Of a stretch of DNA of 64,000 nucleotides, positions 9,212-17,606 are shown in pieces; positions within the stretch are counted from its first letter, which is position 1; each line of letters starts with the position of its first letter. A model generated the notes under the pieces. That model did no database searches. It worked only from the letters and a program-made list of their open reading frames with translations, and was not told where the DNA came from. A program made the translations under genes and the position numbers. Origin of the DNA: CAYVQA01 sp045119035 (GTDB lineage Bacteria; Bacillota_I; Bacilli_A; ML615J-28; CAG-313). The stretch covers positions 38,018 to 102,017 of the forward strand of contig JBGVCU010000039.1 of the NCBI GenBank assembly GCA_045119035.1. The letters are read 5' to 3'.

Positions 9212-10624
9212 ATGAAAAAATATTTAAGTTATATTTTACTATTAATATTTAGTTTAGTATTAGTAGGTTGTGGAACTCCAGGTACTGATGATCCTGGTAA
9301 AGAACCTGGTGATAATCCAGGTGGTACTGTAAGTGGTAAAATTACTTTATCATATGCTTCTTGGGGTGATGCAAACCTTGATGCTTTACTAATTGCTGAG
9401 TTTGAAAAAACTCATCCAAATGTTAAAATTTATCGTGATGACAGTATTACTGGTACAGGTAATTCATTTACTGCAAACTTAGTTACTGCTGCTCAATCAG
9501 GTATCTTACCAGATGTATTTATTACTGATAATGTAATCAGTATGATTAGAAATGGTTTAGTAACTGATGTTGCTGAATATTGGGATGCTGATGAAGAAAC
9601 TGATTTAATTTATCCAAATATTGCTCAAACAGCATTATATAGTGGTAAACGTTATGCTATTCCTTCATTCCAATTCATTAAAGGTATGTTAGTTAATAAA
9701 ACTTTATTAGAACAAATTGGTGCTCCAATTCCTGAGTATGATTGGACATTTGAAGAATTTAAACAATACTGTATTGATTATGCAGGTAAAACTACTGTTC
9801 AATACGGTTCATATGATGTTCCTGTACAAGGTATTAACGGATTTGCTCCTAATGGTGGAGAAGGTACACTTGGATTTGAACAAGTAATGCCTGGTCAAGA
9901 TTCAGATGTATTATTATATGATGCATATGATGGAACAAGCTATAAATATACTGATCCTCTATGGATTAAATATCGTGGTGAAACTGATTACTTCTTTGAT
10001 AATGGATTAGTTGAATCACTAACAGCTGAAGATAAAGCTGCTTACTTTGGTGCTGAAGATGCATATGCTTTTGAAAAAGGTGTAGTTATGTTCGGTATTG
10101 AAGGATCATGGAATGCAAGTAATGTTATTTCTAACATGGGAGCAAATGGACAAGAAGTTGATTTCTATCCATTCCCAGCTGGAGCTAAACATCAAATTCC
10201 TGTTATTTTAGATTACATCTGTGTATCAAGCCAAACACAACATCCAGAACTTGCATATGAATTTGCTAAATTCATGTCATATGGTAGAGAAGGATGGGCT
10301 GCAAGACTTGCTGCTACAAAAGAATTAAATCAAGTTATTAATGGATTCCCTGTATCAGATTATCCTGAAATTTGGGAAGAATTAAAAGAAGGTATAGACA
10401 CTGAAACTTATGGTGGTGGTCTATTAGCTAATATCGAATTATTACCAAATGGTATTCCTGATGCTGATAAATGGATGCCTGGTTATGGTGAATTCTGGGT
10501 TTGGGTTGGAGAAAACGCTGAAACTTTAGGATTCTGGGACAAAACTCCTGATGAATTAGCTGGAATTTGGGAAGCTGAACTTGCTAATCAAATTGCTGCT
10601 GTTAAAGAAGAATTAGGACTTTAA
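9212..10624 (+). CDS. ABC sugar importer solute-binding lipoprotein
   Basis: A 470-residue family 1 extracellular solute-binding protein. Signal peptide and lipobox LVGC place lipidated Cys at residue 20. The mature part begins ITLSYASWGDANLDALLIAEFEKTHPNVKIY, the usual first strand and helix, and carries GILPDVFITDN and the hinge-region FPAGAKHQIPVILDY. The linker after Cys20 (TPGTDDPGKEPGD) is identical to that of the preceding lipoprotein. It should capture beta-glucan oligosaccharides and deliver them to the permeases downstream (inference from context). A terminator-like hairpin follows at once, a common way to make the binding protein exceed the permeases. The ribosome site GGTGA is weaker than that of its neighbours. 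Confidence 0.9.
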   Translation: MKKYLSYILLLIFSLVLVGCGTPGTDDPGKEPGDNPGGTVSGKITLSYASWGDANLDALLIAEFEKTHPNVKIYRDDSITGTGNSFTANLVTAAQSGILPDVFITDNVISMIRNGLVTDVAEYWDADEETDLIYPNIAQTALYSGKRYAIPSFQFIKGMLVNKTLLEQIGAPIPEYDWTFEEFKQYCIDYAGKTTVQYGSYDVPVQGINGFAPNGGEGTLGFEQVMPGQDSDVLLYDAYDGTSYKYTDPLWIKYRGETDYFFDNGLVESLTAEDKAAYFGAEDAYAFEKGVVMFGIEGSWNASNVISNMGANGQEVDFYPFPAGAKHQIPVILDYICVSSQTQHPELAYEFAKFMSYGREGWAARLAATKELNQVINGFPVSDYPEIWEELKEGIDTETYGGGLLANIELLPNGIPDADKWMPGYGEFWVWVGENAETLGFWDKTPDELAGIWEAELANQIAAVKEELGL

Positions 10625-10633
10625 TTAAAATTA

Positions 10634-10663
10634 AAAGGGGTGGGCCTTCCCCACTCCTTTTTT
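10634..10663 (+). terminator. Intra-operon terminator / attenuator after the solute-binding protein gene
   Basis: Left arm AAAGGGGTGGG (10634-10644) pairs with CCCACTCCTTT (10650-10660) around a short loop, one G-T wobble, and runs into T residues to 10663. It is among the few G-rich spots in the region. It lies between the lipoprotein genes and the membrane-importer genes and would reduce read-through into the latter. Confidence 0.85.
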
Positions 10664-10682
10664 AAAAAACAAGAGGTGAATT

Positions 10683-13664
10683 ATGATCACAAGAACAAAA
10701 AAATATTTTATAATTTCTTTTATTTCATTCTTTGTTATATTAGGATTATATTTATTAATTTCAAATTTCAAATTTGATTTTTCTTTCTATGACAAAAGTT
10801 TTGACGAAGACATTATGCCTTTAGCATCTCAAAATGAAACTTCTGTCAATAAAGAAAATAGCTATACTCGTTATTTGTCTAAGTATAGTGAAAAGGAAGC
10901 TAAAAATGCTTATCAATATTTTGTTGCTGTTGATAATTTAGTAAGTGATAATACAATTTTAGATGAAACTAAATCATATGATTATGGTAACAAAACAATT
11001 AAGTTAGAAAATAAACAATCTGTAACTTTTAACTTAGATGTTAAACAAAGTGGGTTGTATAATATATATGTAGATTATTATTTTTATGATAATTCAATTA
11101 ATGATGTTGAAGCTAGTTTTAAAATAAATGATGAATATCCATATTATGAAGCAAAACAAGTTTTACTTAAAGCTAATTGGACTCCGCAAACAGAAAATTT
11201 CCAAATAGATCGCTATGGAAATCAAATAATTCCAAGTTCAAATAAAGAGTTTATTTGGTATCGTCATTCTGATGGATTTGGTGAATTAAGCGATGGAAGT
11301 AGACTTTATAATGAAACATTTAAAGGATTCTTTAAAAAAGGAATTAATTCATTTACATTAGAAATTAAGAGTGGAACAATTATTATTGGTGGAATAACAC
11401 TTACTTCAACTAAAGAAGTATATGACTATAATACATATTCAAATTATTATAAAGATAATAAAATTATTAAAGATTTAGAAATTATTGAACCTGAATTTAT
11501 CACAACAAAAAATGATATTTCTGTTAGAATTTCTTCAGATAGTAATCCAAAATCTACACCTTATAGTACAAGATATAAGAAACTTAATAATGTTTATATG
11601 AATTCATGGAATAAAAATAATCAAAGTTTATCTTGGGATTTTGTTGTTGAAGAAAGTGGTTTATATAATTTATCTTTTAAATTTTTACAAACAACTTTAG
11701 TAGATTTACCAATTTATCGTAATATTTATATTGATGGTGAACTTCCATTTAGTGAAGCAAAGAATTATCCATTCTATTATGGTAAAAAATGGCAAAATCA
11801 AAATATGACAGTTGATGGTGAAAAAGCCTATATCTATTTAGAAAAAGGAACTCATACATTAACAATGAAATCAAGTATTGATCCATATAGATCAATTATT
11901 GAAGAATTAAGTAAAATAATGAGTGAAATGAGTGATATTTCACTTCAAATTAAAGCCTTAACAAATGGGCAAACTGATGAATATCGTGATTGGAATATTA
12001 CTCAATATATTCCAAGTTTAGAACAAAATATTGAAGGTTGGATTGTAAGACTTTCATATGTTATTAATTATGGTAATCAATTTACTGATGAAAAAAATGG
12101 ATCAAGTGAATTTTCAAATTTAAAACTTGCACAAAATAAACTTAAAAAACTTCTTGATGATGTAGATCAAATTCCAAATAAAATGAGTGAATTTACTGAT
12201 GGTGATGCTTCTGTTTCTACTTATATTGGAAATGTAATGTTAAAATTTTATGATACTCCACTTGGACTTGAAAAAATCTATTTAGGAGATAGTAAACTTC
12301 CTAAAGCAAACGCTAATATTTTTATTAAAACTTGGGAAGGTATTAAAAAATTCTTCTTATCGTTCTTTAGTAGTGATTATAATTCAACTAGTACAAGTGA
12401 TGATACTTTAGAAGTTTGGGTAAGAAGAAGTAGACAATATATTGAAGTTATGCAAATGATGGCAGATGAAGCGGGAATTGATGTTAAATTCTCAATTATG
12501 CCTGATCAAAATAAATTAGTTTTAGCTAATGCTACAGGAGATTTACCTGATGTTGCAATGGGTATTGATAACTGGATTCCATATGATTTAGCATTACGTG
12601 GAATTACAGTAGATTTAAGGGATTATGAGGGATATGAAGAAATAGTTTCAAAAATTACACCTGGAGCAATGATTCCTTATGTTTATGAAACAGGTGTTTA
12701 TGGTATTCCAGAAAGCCAAGATTTCTGGGTTCAATTTTACCGTACAGATATTTTATCAAATTTAGGAATTGAAATTCCTAAAACATGGGATGAAGTATTA
12801 GGAATATTACCGAAACTTCAAAGATATGGTTTAAATTATTATGAACCAATTTCATTATATACAGGTCTTCGTCCATTTGTTGCAACACTTCCATTTTTCT
12901 ACCAATGGGGTGGAAGTTTATATAGTGAAGATGGAATGACTACAACGCTTAATGAAGAACAAAATATTAAAGCTTTAAAATTTATGACAGATCTTTATAC
13001 AATTTATAATATTGATAAAGAAGTAACAAGTTTTTATAATTATTTTAGAAATGGTACACTTCCAATTGGAATTGCCAATGCTGGAACATATTTACAATTA
13101 CTAGTTGCTGCTCCTGAAATAAAAGGAAATTGGGATATTGCAATTCATCCAGGTTATGAAAACGAAGATGGTTCAATTAATCACTATGCAACAGCTAGTA
13201 GCCAAGGACTTACAATGTTTAAGTCAAGTGATAAAAAAGAAGAGGCGTGGGATTTTATTGAGTGGTGGATGTCAACTCCTACTCAAGAAACATTTATTTC
13301 AAAATTATACAGTATGTATGGAGAAGCATATCTTTGGTTTTCTGCAAACAGAGAAGCATTCATGAGTTTACCTATTACAACTGAACACAAAGAATTAATT
13401 ATTGAACAATTAGATTATGCAATTGAAGTTTCAAGAATTCCTGCTGCATATGTAATTGAACAAACTATCAGTGATGCATTCGTACAAGTAGTATTTAGTG
13501 GTACAAATGTACGTATTGCACTTGATAATGCTGTTATTGTATCGAACAGAGAAATAGAACGTAAGATGGAAGAATTTGGTTATATGAAAGATGGTAAGAA
13601 AGTTAAAGACTATTTAGTACCAACTATCTATAATATCAAAGACTGGCTTACAGAAAGGAAGTAG
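10683..13664 (+). CDS. Membrane-anchored solute-binding protein fused to N-terminal sandwich modules
   Basis: A 993-residue protein with an N-terminal membrane segment (about residues 7-26, no lipobox). Residues ~90-450 hold two beta-sandwich modules with the same plan: YDYGNKTIKLENKQSVTFNLDVKQSGLYNIYVDYYF and LSWDFVVEESGLYNLSFKF, each with a later stretch of the type FKINDEYPYYEAKQ or IDGELPFSEAKNY. These look carbohydrate-binding, CBM35/6-like in outline. From ~570 onward comes a complete solute-binding fold (LEVWVRRSRQYIEVMQMMADEAGIDVKF, TGDLPDVAMGID, then QDFWVQFYRTDIL). AGAGGTGA precedes ATG 10683, and the first permease begins 3 bases after its stop. Large proteins of this kind occur beside DUF5696 genes in other Firmicutes; the function of the front half is unproven. 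Confidence 0.8.
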   Translation: MITRTKKYFIISFISFFVILGLYLLISNFKFDFSFYDKSFDEDIMPLASQNETSVNKENSYTRYLSKYSEKEAKNAYQYFVAVDNLVSDNTILDETKSYDYGNKTIKLENKQSVTFNLDVKQSGLYNIYVDYYFYDNSINDVEASFKINDEYPYYEAKQVLLKANWTPQTENFQIDRYGNQIIPSSNKEFIWYRHSDGFGELSDGSRLYNETFKGFFKKGINSFTLEIKSGTIIIGGITLTSTKEVYDYNTYSNYYKDNKIIKDLEIIEPEFITTKNDISVRISSDSNPKSTPYSTRYKKLNNVYMNSWNKNNQSLSWDFVVEESGLYNLSFKFLQTTLVDLPIYRNIYIDGELPFSEAKNYPFYYGKKWQNQNMTVDGEKAYIYLEKGTHTLTMKSSIDPYRSIIEELSKIMSEMSDISLQIKALTNGQTDEYRDWNITQYIPSLEQNIEGWIVRLSYVINYGNQFTDEKNGSSEFSNLKLAQNKLKKLLDDVDQIPNKMSEFTDGDASVSTYIGNVMLKFYDTPLGLEKIYLGDSKLPKANANIFIKTWEGIKKFFLSFFSSDYNSTSTSDDTLEVWVRRSRQYIEVMQMMADEAGIDVKFSIMPDQNKLVLANATGDLPDVAMGIDNWIPYDLALRGITVDLRDYEGYEEIVSKITPGAMIPYVYETGVYGIPESQDFWVQFYRTDILSNLGIEIPKTWDEVLGILPKLQRYGLNYYEPISLYTGLRPFVATLPFFYQWGGSLYSEDGMTTTLNEEQNIKALKFMTDLYTIYNIDKEVTSFYNYFRNGTLPIGIANAGTYLQLLVAAPEIKGNWDIAIHPGYENEDGSINHYATASSQGLTMFKSSDKKEEAWDFIEWWMSTPTQETFISKLYSMYGEAYLWFSANREAFMSLPITTEHKELIIEQLDYAIEVSRIPAAYVIEQTISDAFVQVVFSGTNVRIALDNAVIVSNREIERKMEEFGYMKDGKKVKDYLVPTIYNIKDWLTERK

Positions 13665-13667
13665 TGT

Positions 13668-14591
13668 ATGGAACAAACTGTTAAAGTAAAAAAAGTTAAA
13701 ACAAATAAACAGATTGAACAAAGAAATGCTTATATCTTTTTATCTCCATATATTCTTTTATTCTGTATTTTTATTATAATTCCTATTGTTATTGCAATTT
13801 CACTATCATTTACATTATTTGATAGTGTAAACTTTCCAACATTTAATGGGGTAGATAATTATATCTATTTATTTACAAGAGATTCTATTTTTATGCAATA
13901 TGTTTTACCAAATACAATTAAATATGCATTAATTGTAGGCCCTGGTGGATATATGTTATCATTCTTTTTAGCTTGGTGTTTAGCACAAATTCCACATATT
14001 CCAAGAACTGTTATCGCTATTATATTATATACTCCATCAATGACAATGGGTGTTGCTATGGCAGTTTTATGGAGAGTAATTTTTTCTGGAAATGAAGCTG
14101 GTTATTTAAATAATGCCTTACTTACAATCGGTTTAATAAAAGAACCAATTCAATGGCTTGCTGAACCGAAATATATTTTACCAATTATGATTATTGTTGC
14201 TTTATGGGGAGCCAATGGTGTTGGATTCTTAGGAATGTTATCTGGAGTTTTAAACATTAATCCTGAAGTATATGAAGCAGCTTATATCGATGGAATGAAA
14301 AATAGATTCCAAGAAATTTTCTATATTACAATTCCAATGATGAAACCGCAAATGTTATTTGGTGCAGTTATGGCAATTGTAGGTACATTTAATAGTGGAG
14401 CTATTGGGGTTCAGTTAACTGGATCTAACCCTACTCCACAATATGCTGGTCAATTAATTGTAAACCATATTGATTATTATGGATTTACAAAATGGGAAAT
14501 GGGTTATGCAGCTGCTGTATCTGTTGTCCTATTATTAATTATTATGTTATTTTCTAAATTAGCTTATAAGCTATTTGGAACTAATGATTAG
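13668..14591 (+). CDS. ABC sugar importer permease, first pair, MalF/UgpA type
   Basis: A 307-residue binding-protein-dependent permease with six predicted membrane helices (first at ~28-50, YIFLSPYILLFCIFIIIPIV). The EAA loop that contacts the ATPase is EVYEAAYIDGMKNRFQEIFYITIPMMKP. It pairs with the next gene to form the channel, probably fed by the membrane-anchored binding protein just upstream. AAGGAAG sits before the ATG. Substrate, beta-glucan oligosaccharide, is inferred only from the neighbourhood. The ATP-hydrolysing subunit is not encoded in this window and is presumably a shared MsmX-type protein. Confidence 0.92.
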   Translation: MEQTVKVKKVKTNKQIEQRNAYIFLSPYILLFCIFIIIPIVIAISLSFTLFDSVNFPTFNGVDNYIYLFTRDSIFMQYVLPNTIKYALIVGPGGYMLSFFLAWCLAQIPHIPRTVIAIILYTPSMTMGVAMAVLWRVIFSGNEAGYLNNALLTIGLIKEPIQWLAEPKYILPIMIIVALWGANGVGFLGMLSGVLNINPEVYEAAYIDGMKNRFQEIFYITIPMMKPQMLFGAVMAIVGTFNSGAIGVQLTGSNPTPQYAGQLIVNHIDYYGFTKWEMGYAAAVSVVLLLIIMLFSKLAYKLFGTND

Positions 14592-14601
14592 GAGGTACTT
14601 T

Positions 14602-15477
14602 ATGTCAAGTTTTCAAGGTACTAAAATAAATCCTAAAAAGTTCCATAAGAGTCAAATTAAATTCTTTGTTATTTTAATTCCAATGGCAATTTTAATGGCT
14701 CTACCAATTTTATTTATTTTCTCACATGCGTTAAAACCAACTAGTGAACTATTTGAGTGGCCTCCTAGATTTATACCTAGAAATCCTACTTTAGATAATT
14801 TTACTAATCTTTTTAACCAAACAGCAGAATCAACAATTCCTTTTTCAAGATATGTTGCAAATAGTGTTTTTGTAACTATTGTTGGTGTTGTACTTACTAT
14901 TATTATTACAACTATTTCTGCTTTTGCTTTATCAAAATTAAAATTTAAAGGAAAAGATACTTTATTTAATATTAATCAGTATGCATTAATGTTTGTTGGA
15001 ACAGCAGTCGCAATACCAAGATATATTACAATCTCAACACTTGGTTTAACTGATACAATGATTGTTCATATTTTACCGCTTCTTGCACTTCCTGTTGGAC
15101 TTTTCCTTGTTAAACAATTTATTGATCAAATTCCAAATGAATTAATTGAAGCATCAAAACTTGATGGTGCAACAGATTTCCAAGTATATACAAGAGTAAT
15201 TATTCCAATAATTAAACCTGCTATAGCTACTGTTGCAATTCTTGCTTTCCAAACATTCTGGAACAATGTTGAAACATCTAATTTATTTATTAACGATGAA
15301 CAATATCGTACACTTGCATTCTATTTATCAACACTAACATCTGGTGTCGGAAATACCGTTGCAGGTCAAGGAATGGCAGCAGCAGCCTCACTACTTATGT
15401 TTGTGCCTAATTTAGTATTCTTTGTTATTGTACAAAGTAAAGTTATGGATACAATGGCACATTCAGGAATTAAATAG
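14602..15477 (+). CDS. ABC sugar importer permease, first pair, MalG/UgpE type
   Basis: A 291-residue permease partner with six predicted helices and the EAA loop ELIEASKLDGATDFQVYTRVIIPIIKP. I place the start at ATG 14602 because AGGAGG at 14590-14595 lies six bases before it; the longer frame from 14575 would add nine residues that overlap the previous gene and has no comparable ribosome site. The helix MAILMALPILFIFSHALKP begins near residue 21. It forms a heterodimer with the preceding permease. The next gene starts 8 bases later and has AGGTGA at the junction. Confidence 0.92.
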   Translation: MSSFQGTKINPKKFHKSQIKFFVILIPMAILMALPILFIFSHALKPTSELFEWPPRFIPRNPTLDNFTNLFNQTAESTIPFSRYVANSVFVTIVGVVLTIIITTISAFALSKLKFKGKDTLFNINQYALMFVGTAVAIPRYITISTLGLTDTMIVHILPLLALPVGLFLVKQFIDQIPNELIEASKLDGATDFQVYTRVIIPIIKPAIATVAILAFQTFWNNVETSNLFINDEQYRTLAFYLSTLTSGVGNTVAGQGMAAAASLLMFVPNLVFFVIVQSKVMDTMAHSGIK

Positions 15478-15485
15478 GTGATAAT

Positions 15486-17606
15486 ATGAAGAAAAGATTA
15501 TCACAATTTATAATTGTTGTTTTATGTTTAGTATCTGTTTTATTAATGTCTAAAATTAATACATCTGCTGCAATGGATATTAATAATAATGGTGTTAACT
15601 ATGAAACTTATACTATTTCTAATTTAGGGTTAGTTAAAACACAAGATGCATATGTAGTTAAAAATGTAGTATCACAATTTAATATTAAAGATACAAATGA
15701 CTCATATACTCTTATTACACCTAAAGAAATTTATTTTGAAAAATTATCTGGCTATACTTATATAGTAGAAGCTGGTGATAAAACAAATAAACCCGCAATT
15801 TTAAAAGTTTCACCTACATTTAATGAAGTTGAAATTTTCTATCATGAAGAACTTATTGAACCACAAGGAGTTTATGTAACAAATAATAATACTTCAGATA
15901 TTAAAGATGACTTTATTTATGTGGCTGATTATGCTGCTGGATGTGTATTTGTTTTTGATATTAATGGAAATTTAGTTAATAAATTCTCAAAACCTCTTCA
16001 CCCTTTATATGGTGAATCAATGTTATTTAAACCTTCAAAAATAGTTGTTGATCATGTTGGTACTATGTATATTCAAGATGCAGGTAATCCTAATGGTCTT
16101 GTTCAACTAACTTCTGATGGTGAATTCTTAGGATACTTTGGTGCAAACTATACAACACCAGATATGTCTTATATTATTAAATTTATGTTCTCAACAAAAG
16201 AACAACGTAAAAAACTATATCGTCAACCAATTAGTCCAACTAATATGGCGATTGATAATGAAGGATTAATTAATACTGTTACAAAAAATAATGGAACAGC
16301 TTCATTAAAAAGACTTAATATTGCTGGAATTAATTTATTAAATCCACAATATCCTCACCAATCAGATTCACTTGTGGATGTTACAATTGGTGGTATTAAC
16401 AATATCTATACAGTTGATTCAACTGGTTGGATATATGAATATGATGTAAATGGGGATTTATTATTCTTATTTGGAGGACCTGATAATTCTGGTGAAAATA
16501 TTGGATTATTTAGATCTCCTCAAGGAATTATTGTTGATAATGAATATAATTTATATGTAGTAGATAATGGTCGTATTACTATTTTTGCTCCTACAAAGTT
16601 CTGTAATTATGTTCATGAAGCAATTGATTTATATCAAAATGGATTATATGGAAAAAGTAGAGAACCGTGGGAAAATGTATTACAACTTAACAATATGTTT
16701 GACCTTGCTCATCGTGGTATTGGTAAAGCCTTCTTAATTGAACAAAATTATGAAGAAGCATTATATCATTTTAGATTATCAGGTGATACAGCAGGATATA
16801 GTGAAGCATATTGGGAACTTAGAAATGAATGGTTAAGTAATTATCTAAGTTATATAATAATTATTATTTTTGTATTAATAATTATTTATTATGTTTTAAA
16901 AATACTTGAAAAGAAAAATAAATTTAAGAGTATTTCATATGTTAAAGAATTCTTTGTTAAAGTTAAATCAAAATTATCGAAAGTAAAACTACTTAGAGAA
17001 TTAGGTTATATCTTTAATATGATTAAACATCCGCTTGATAGTTTTTATGAAATAAAGAAACGTAATAAAGCATCTTTCTTAAGTGCAACAATTCTATATA
17101 TTATTTTCTTTATTGAACTTGTTTTAGCGAATGTCTTTACTGGATTTATCTTTAATCCAGTTGATGTAGAAACAATTTCAATAATGAGTATTTTTACATC
17201 ATCAATTTTAGTTATTTTATTATTTGTAGTATGTCATTATTTGATTGCTTCAATTGTTCAAGGAAATGGTTCACTTAAAAATGTATATATTTCAACAATA
17301 TATAGTTTTGCTCCAGTAATTATTTTCCTTCCTTTCTTAATTGTTATTTCAAATTATTTAACACTTAATGAAGCATTTATTCATTCATTTGGTAGAATAT
17401 TTATCTATGGATGGAGCTTTATACTACTATTCTTTATGATTAAAGAAACACAAGAATTAGAAGTTGGAGAAACAATTGCTAATATTTGTTTAACTGTAAT
17501 TACAATGGTTTTATTTGTTGCATTCGGTTTCTTATTCTATGCTTTATTTGATCAAATCTTTACATTTATTAAAGAAGTAATATTGGAGGTAATTTCAAAT
17601 GGTTAA
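15486..17606 (+). CDS. NHL beta-propeller / TPR / Yip1-type membrane protein
   Basis: A 706-residue protein with a signal peptide (1-29, ending TSAAMD), an extracytoplasmic NHL-like propeller (about 60-375; blades such as DFIYVADYAAGCVFVFDINGN and DNEYNLYVVDNGRITIF), a short TPR-like pair (~380-440, NGLYGKSREPWENVLQLN), a membrane helix (~452-472), then a Yip1-like multi-helix domain (~510-705, with IKHPLDSFYEIKKR at its start). This architecture recurs beside DUF5696 and sugar permease genes. It may couple substrate binding outside to an activity in the membrane (inference); no enzymatic motif is visible. It overlaps the next gene by 8 bases. Confidence 0.7.
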   Translation: MKKRLSQFIIVVLCLVSVLLMSKINTSAAMDINNNGVNYETYTISNLGLVKTQDAYVVKNVVSQFNIKDTNDSYTLITPKEIYFEKLSGYTYIVEAGDKTNKPAILKVSPTFNEVEIFYHEELIEPQGVYVTNNNTSDIKDDFIYVADYAAGCVFVFDINGNLVNKFSKPLHPLYGESMLFKPSKIVVDHVGTMYIQDAGNPNGLVQLTSDGEFLGYFGANYTTPDMSYIIKFMFSTKEQRKKLYRQPISPTNMAIDNEGLINTVTKNNGTASLKRLNIAGINLLNPQYPHQSDSLVDVTIGGINNIYTVDSTGWIYEYDVNGDLLFLFGGPDNSGENIGLFRSPQGIIVDNEYNLYVVDNGRITIFAPTKFCNYVHEAIDLYQNGLYGKSREPWENVLQLNNMFDLAHRGIGKAFLIEQNYEEALYHFRLSGDTAGYSEAYWELRNEWLSNYLSYIIIIIFVLIIIYYVLKILEKKNKFKSISYVKEFFVKVKSKLSKVKLLRELGYIFNMIKHPLDSFYEIKKRNKASFLSATILYIIFFIELVLANVFTGFIFNPVDVETISIMSIFTSSILVILLFVVCHYLIASIVQGNGSLKNVYISTIYSFAPVIIFLPFLIVISNYLTLNEAFIHSFGRIFIYGWSFILLFFMIKETQELEVGETIANICLTVITMVLFVAFGFLFYALFDQIFTFIKEVILEVISNG

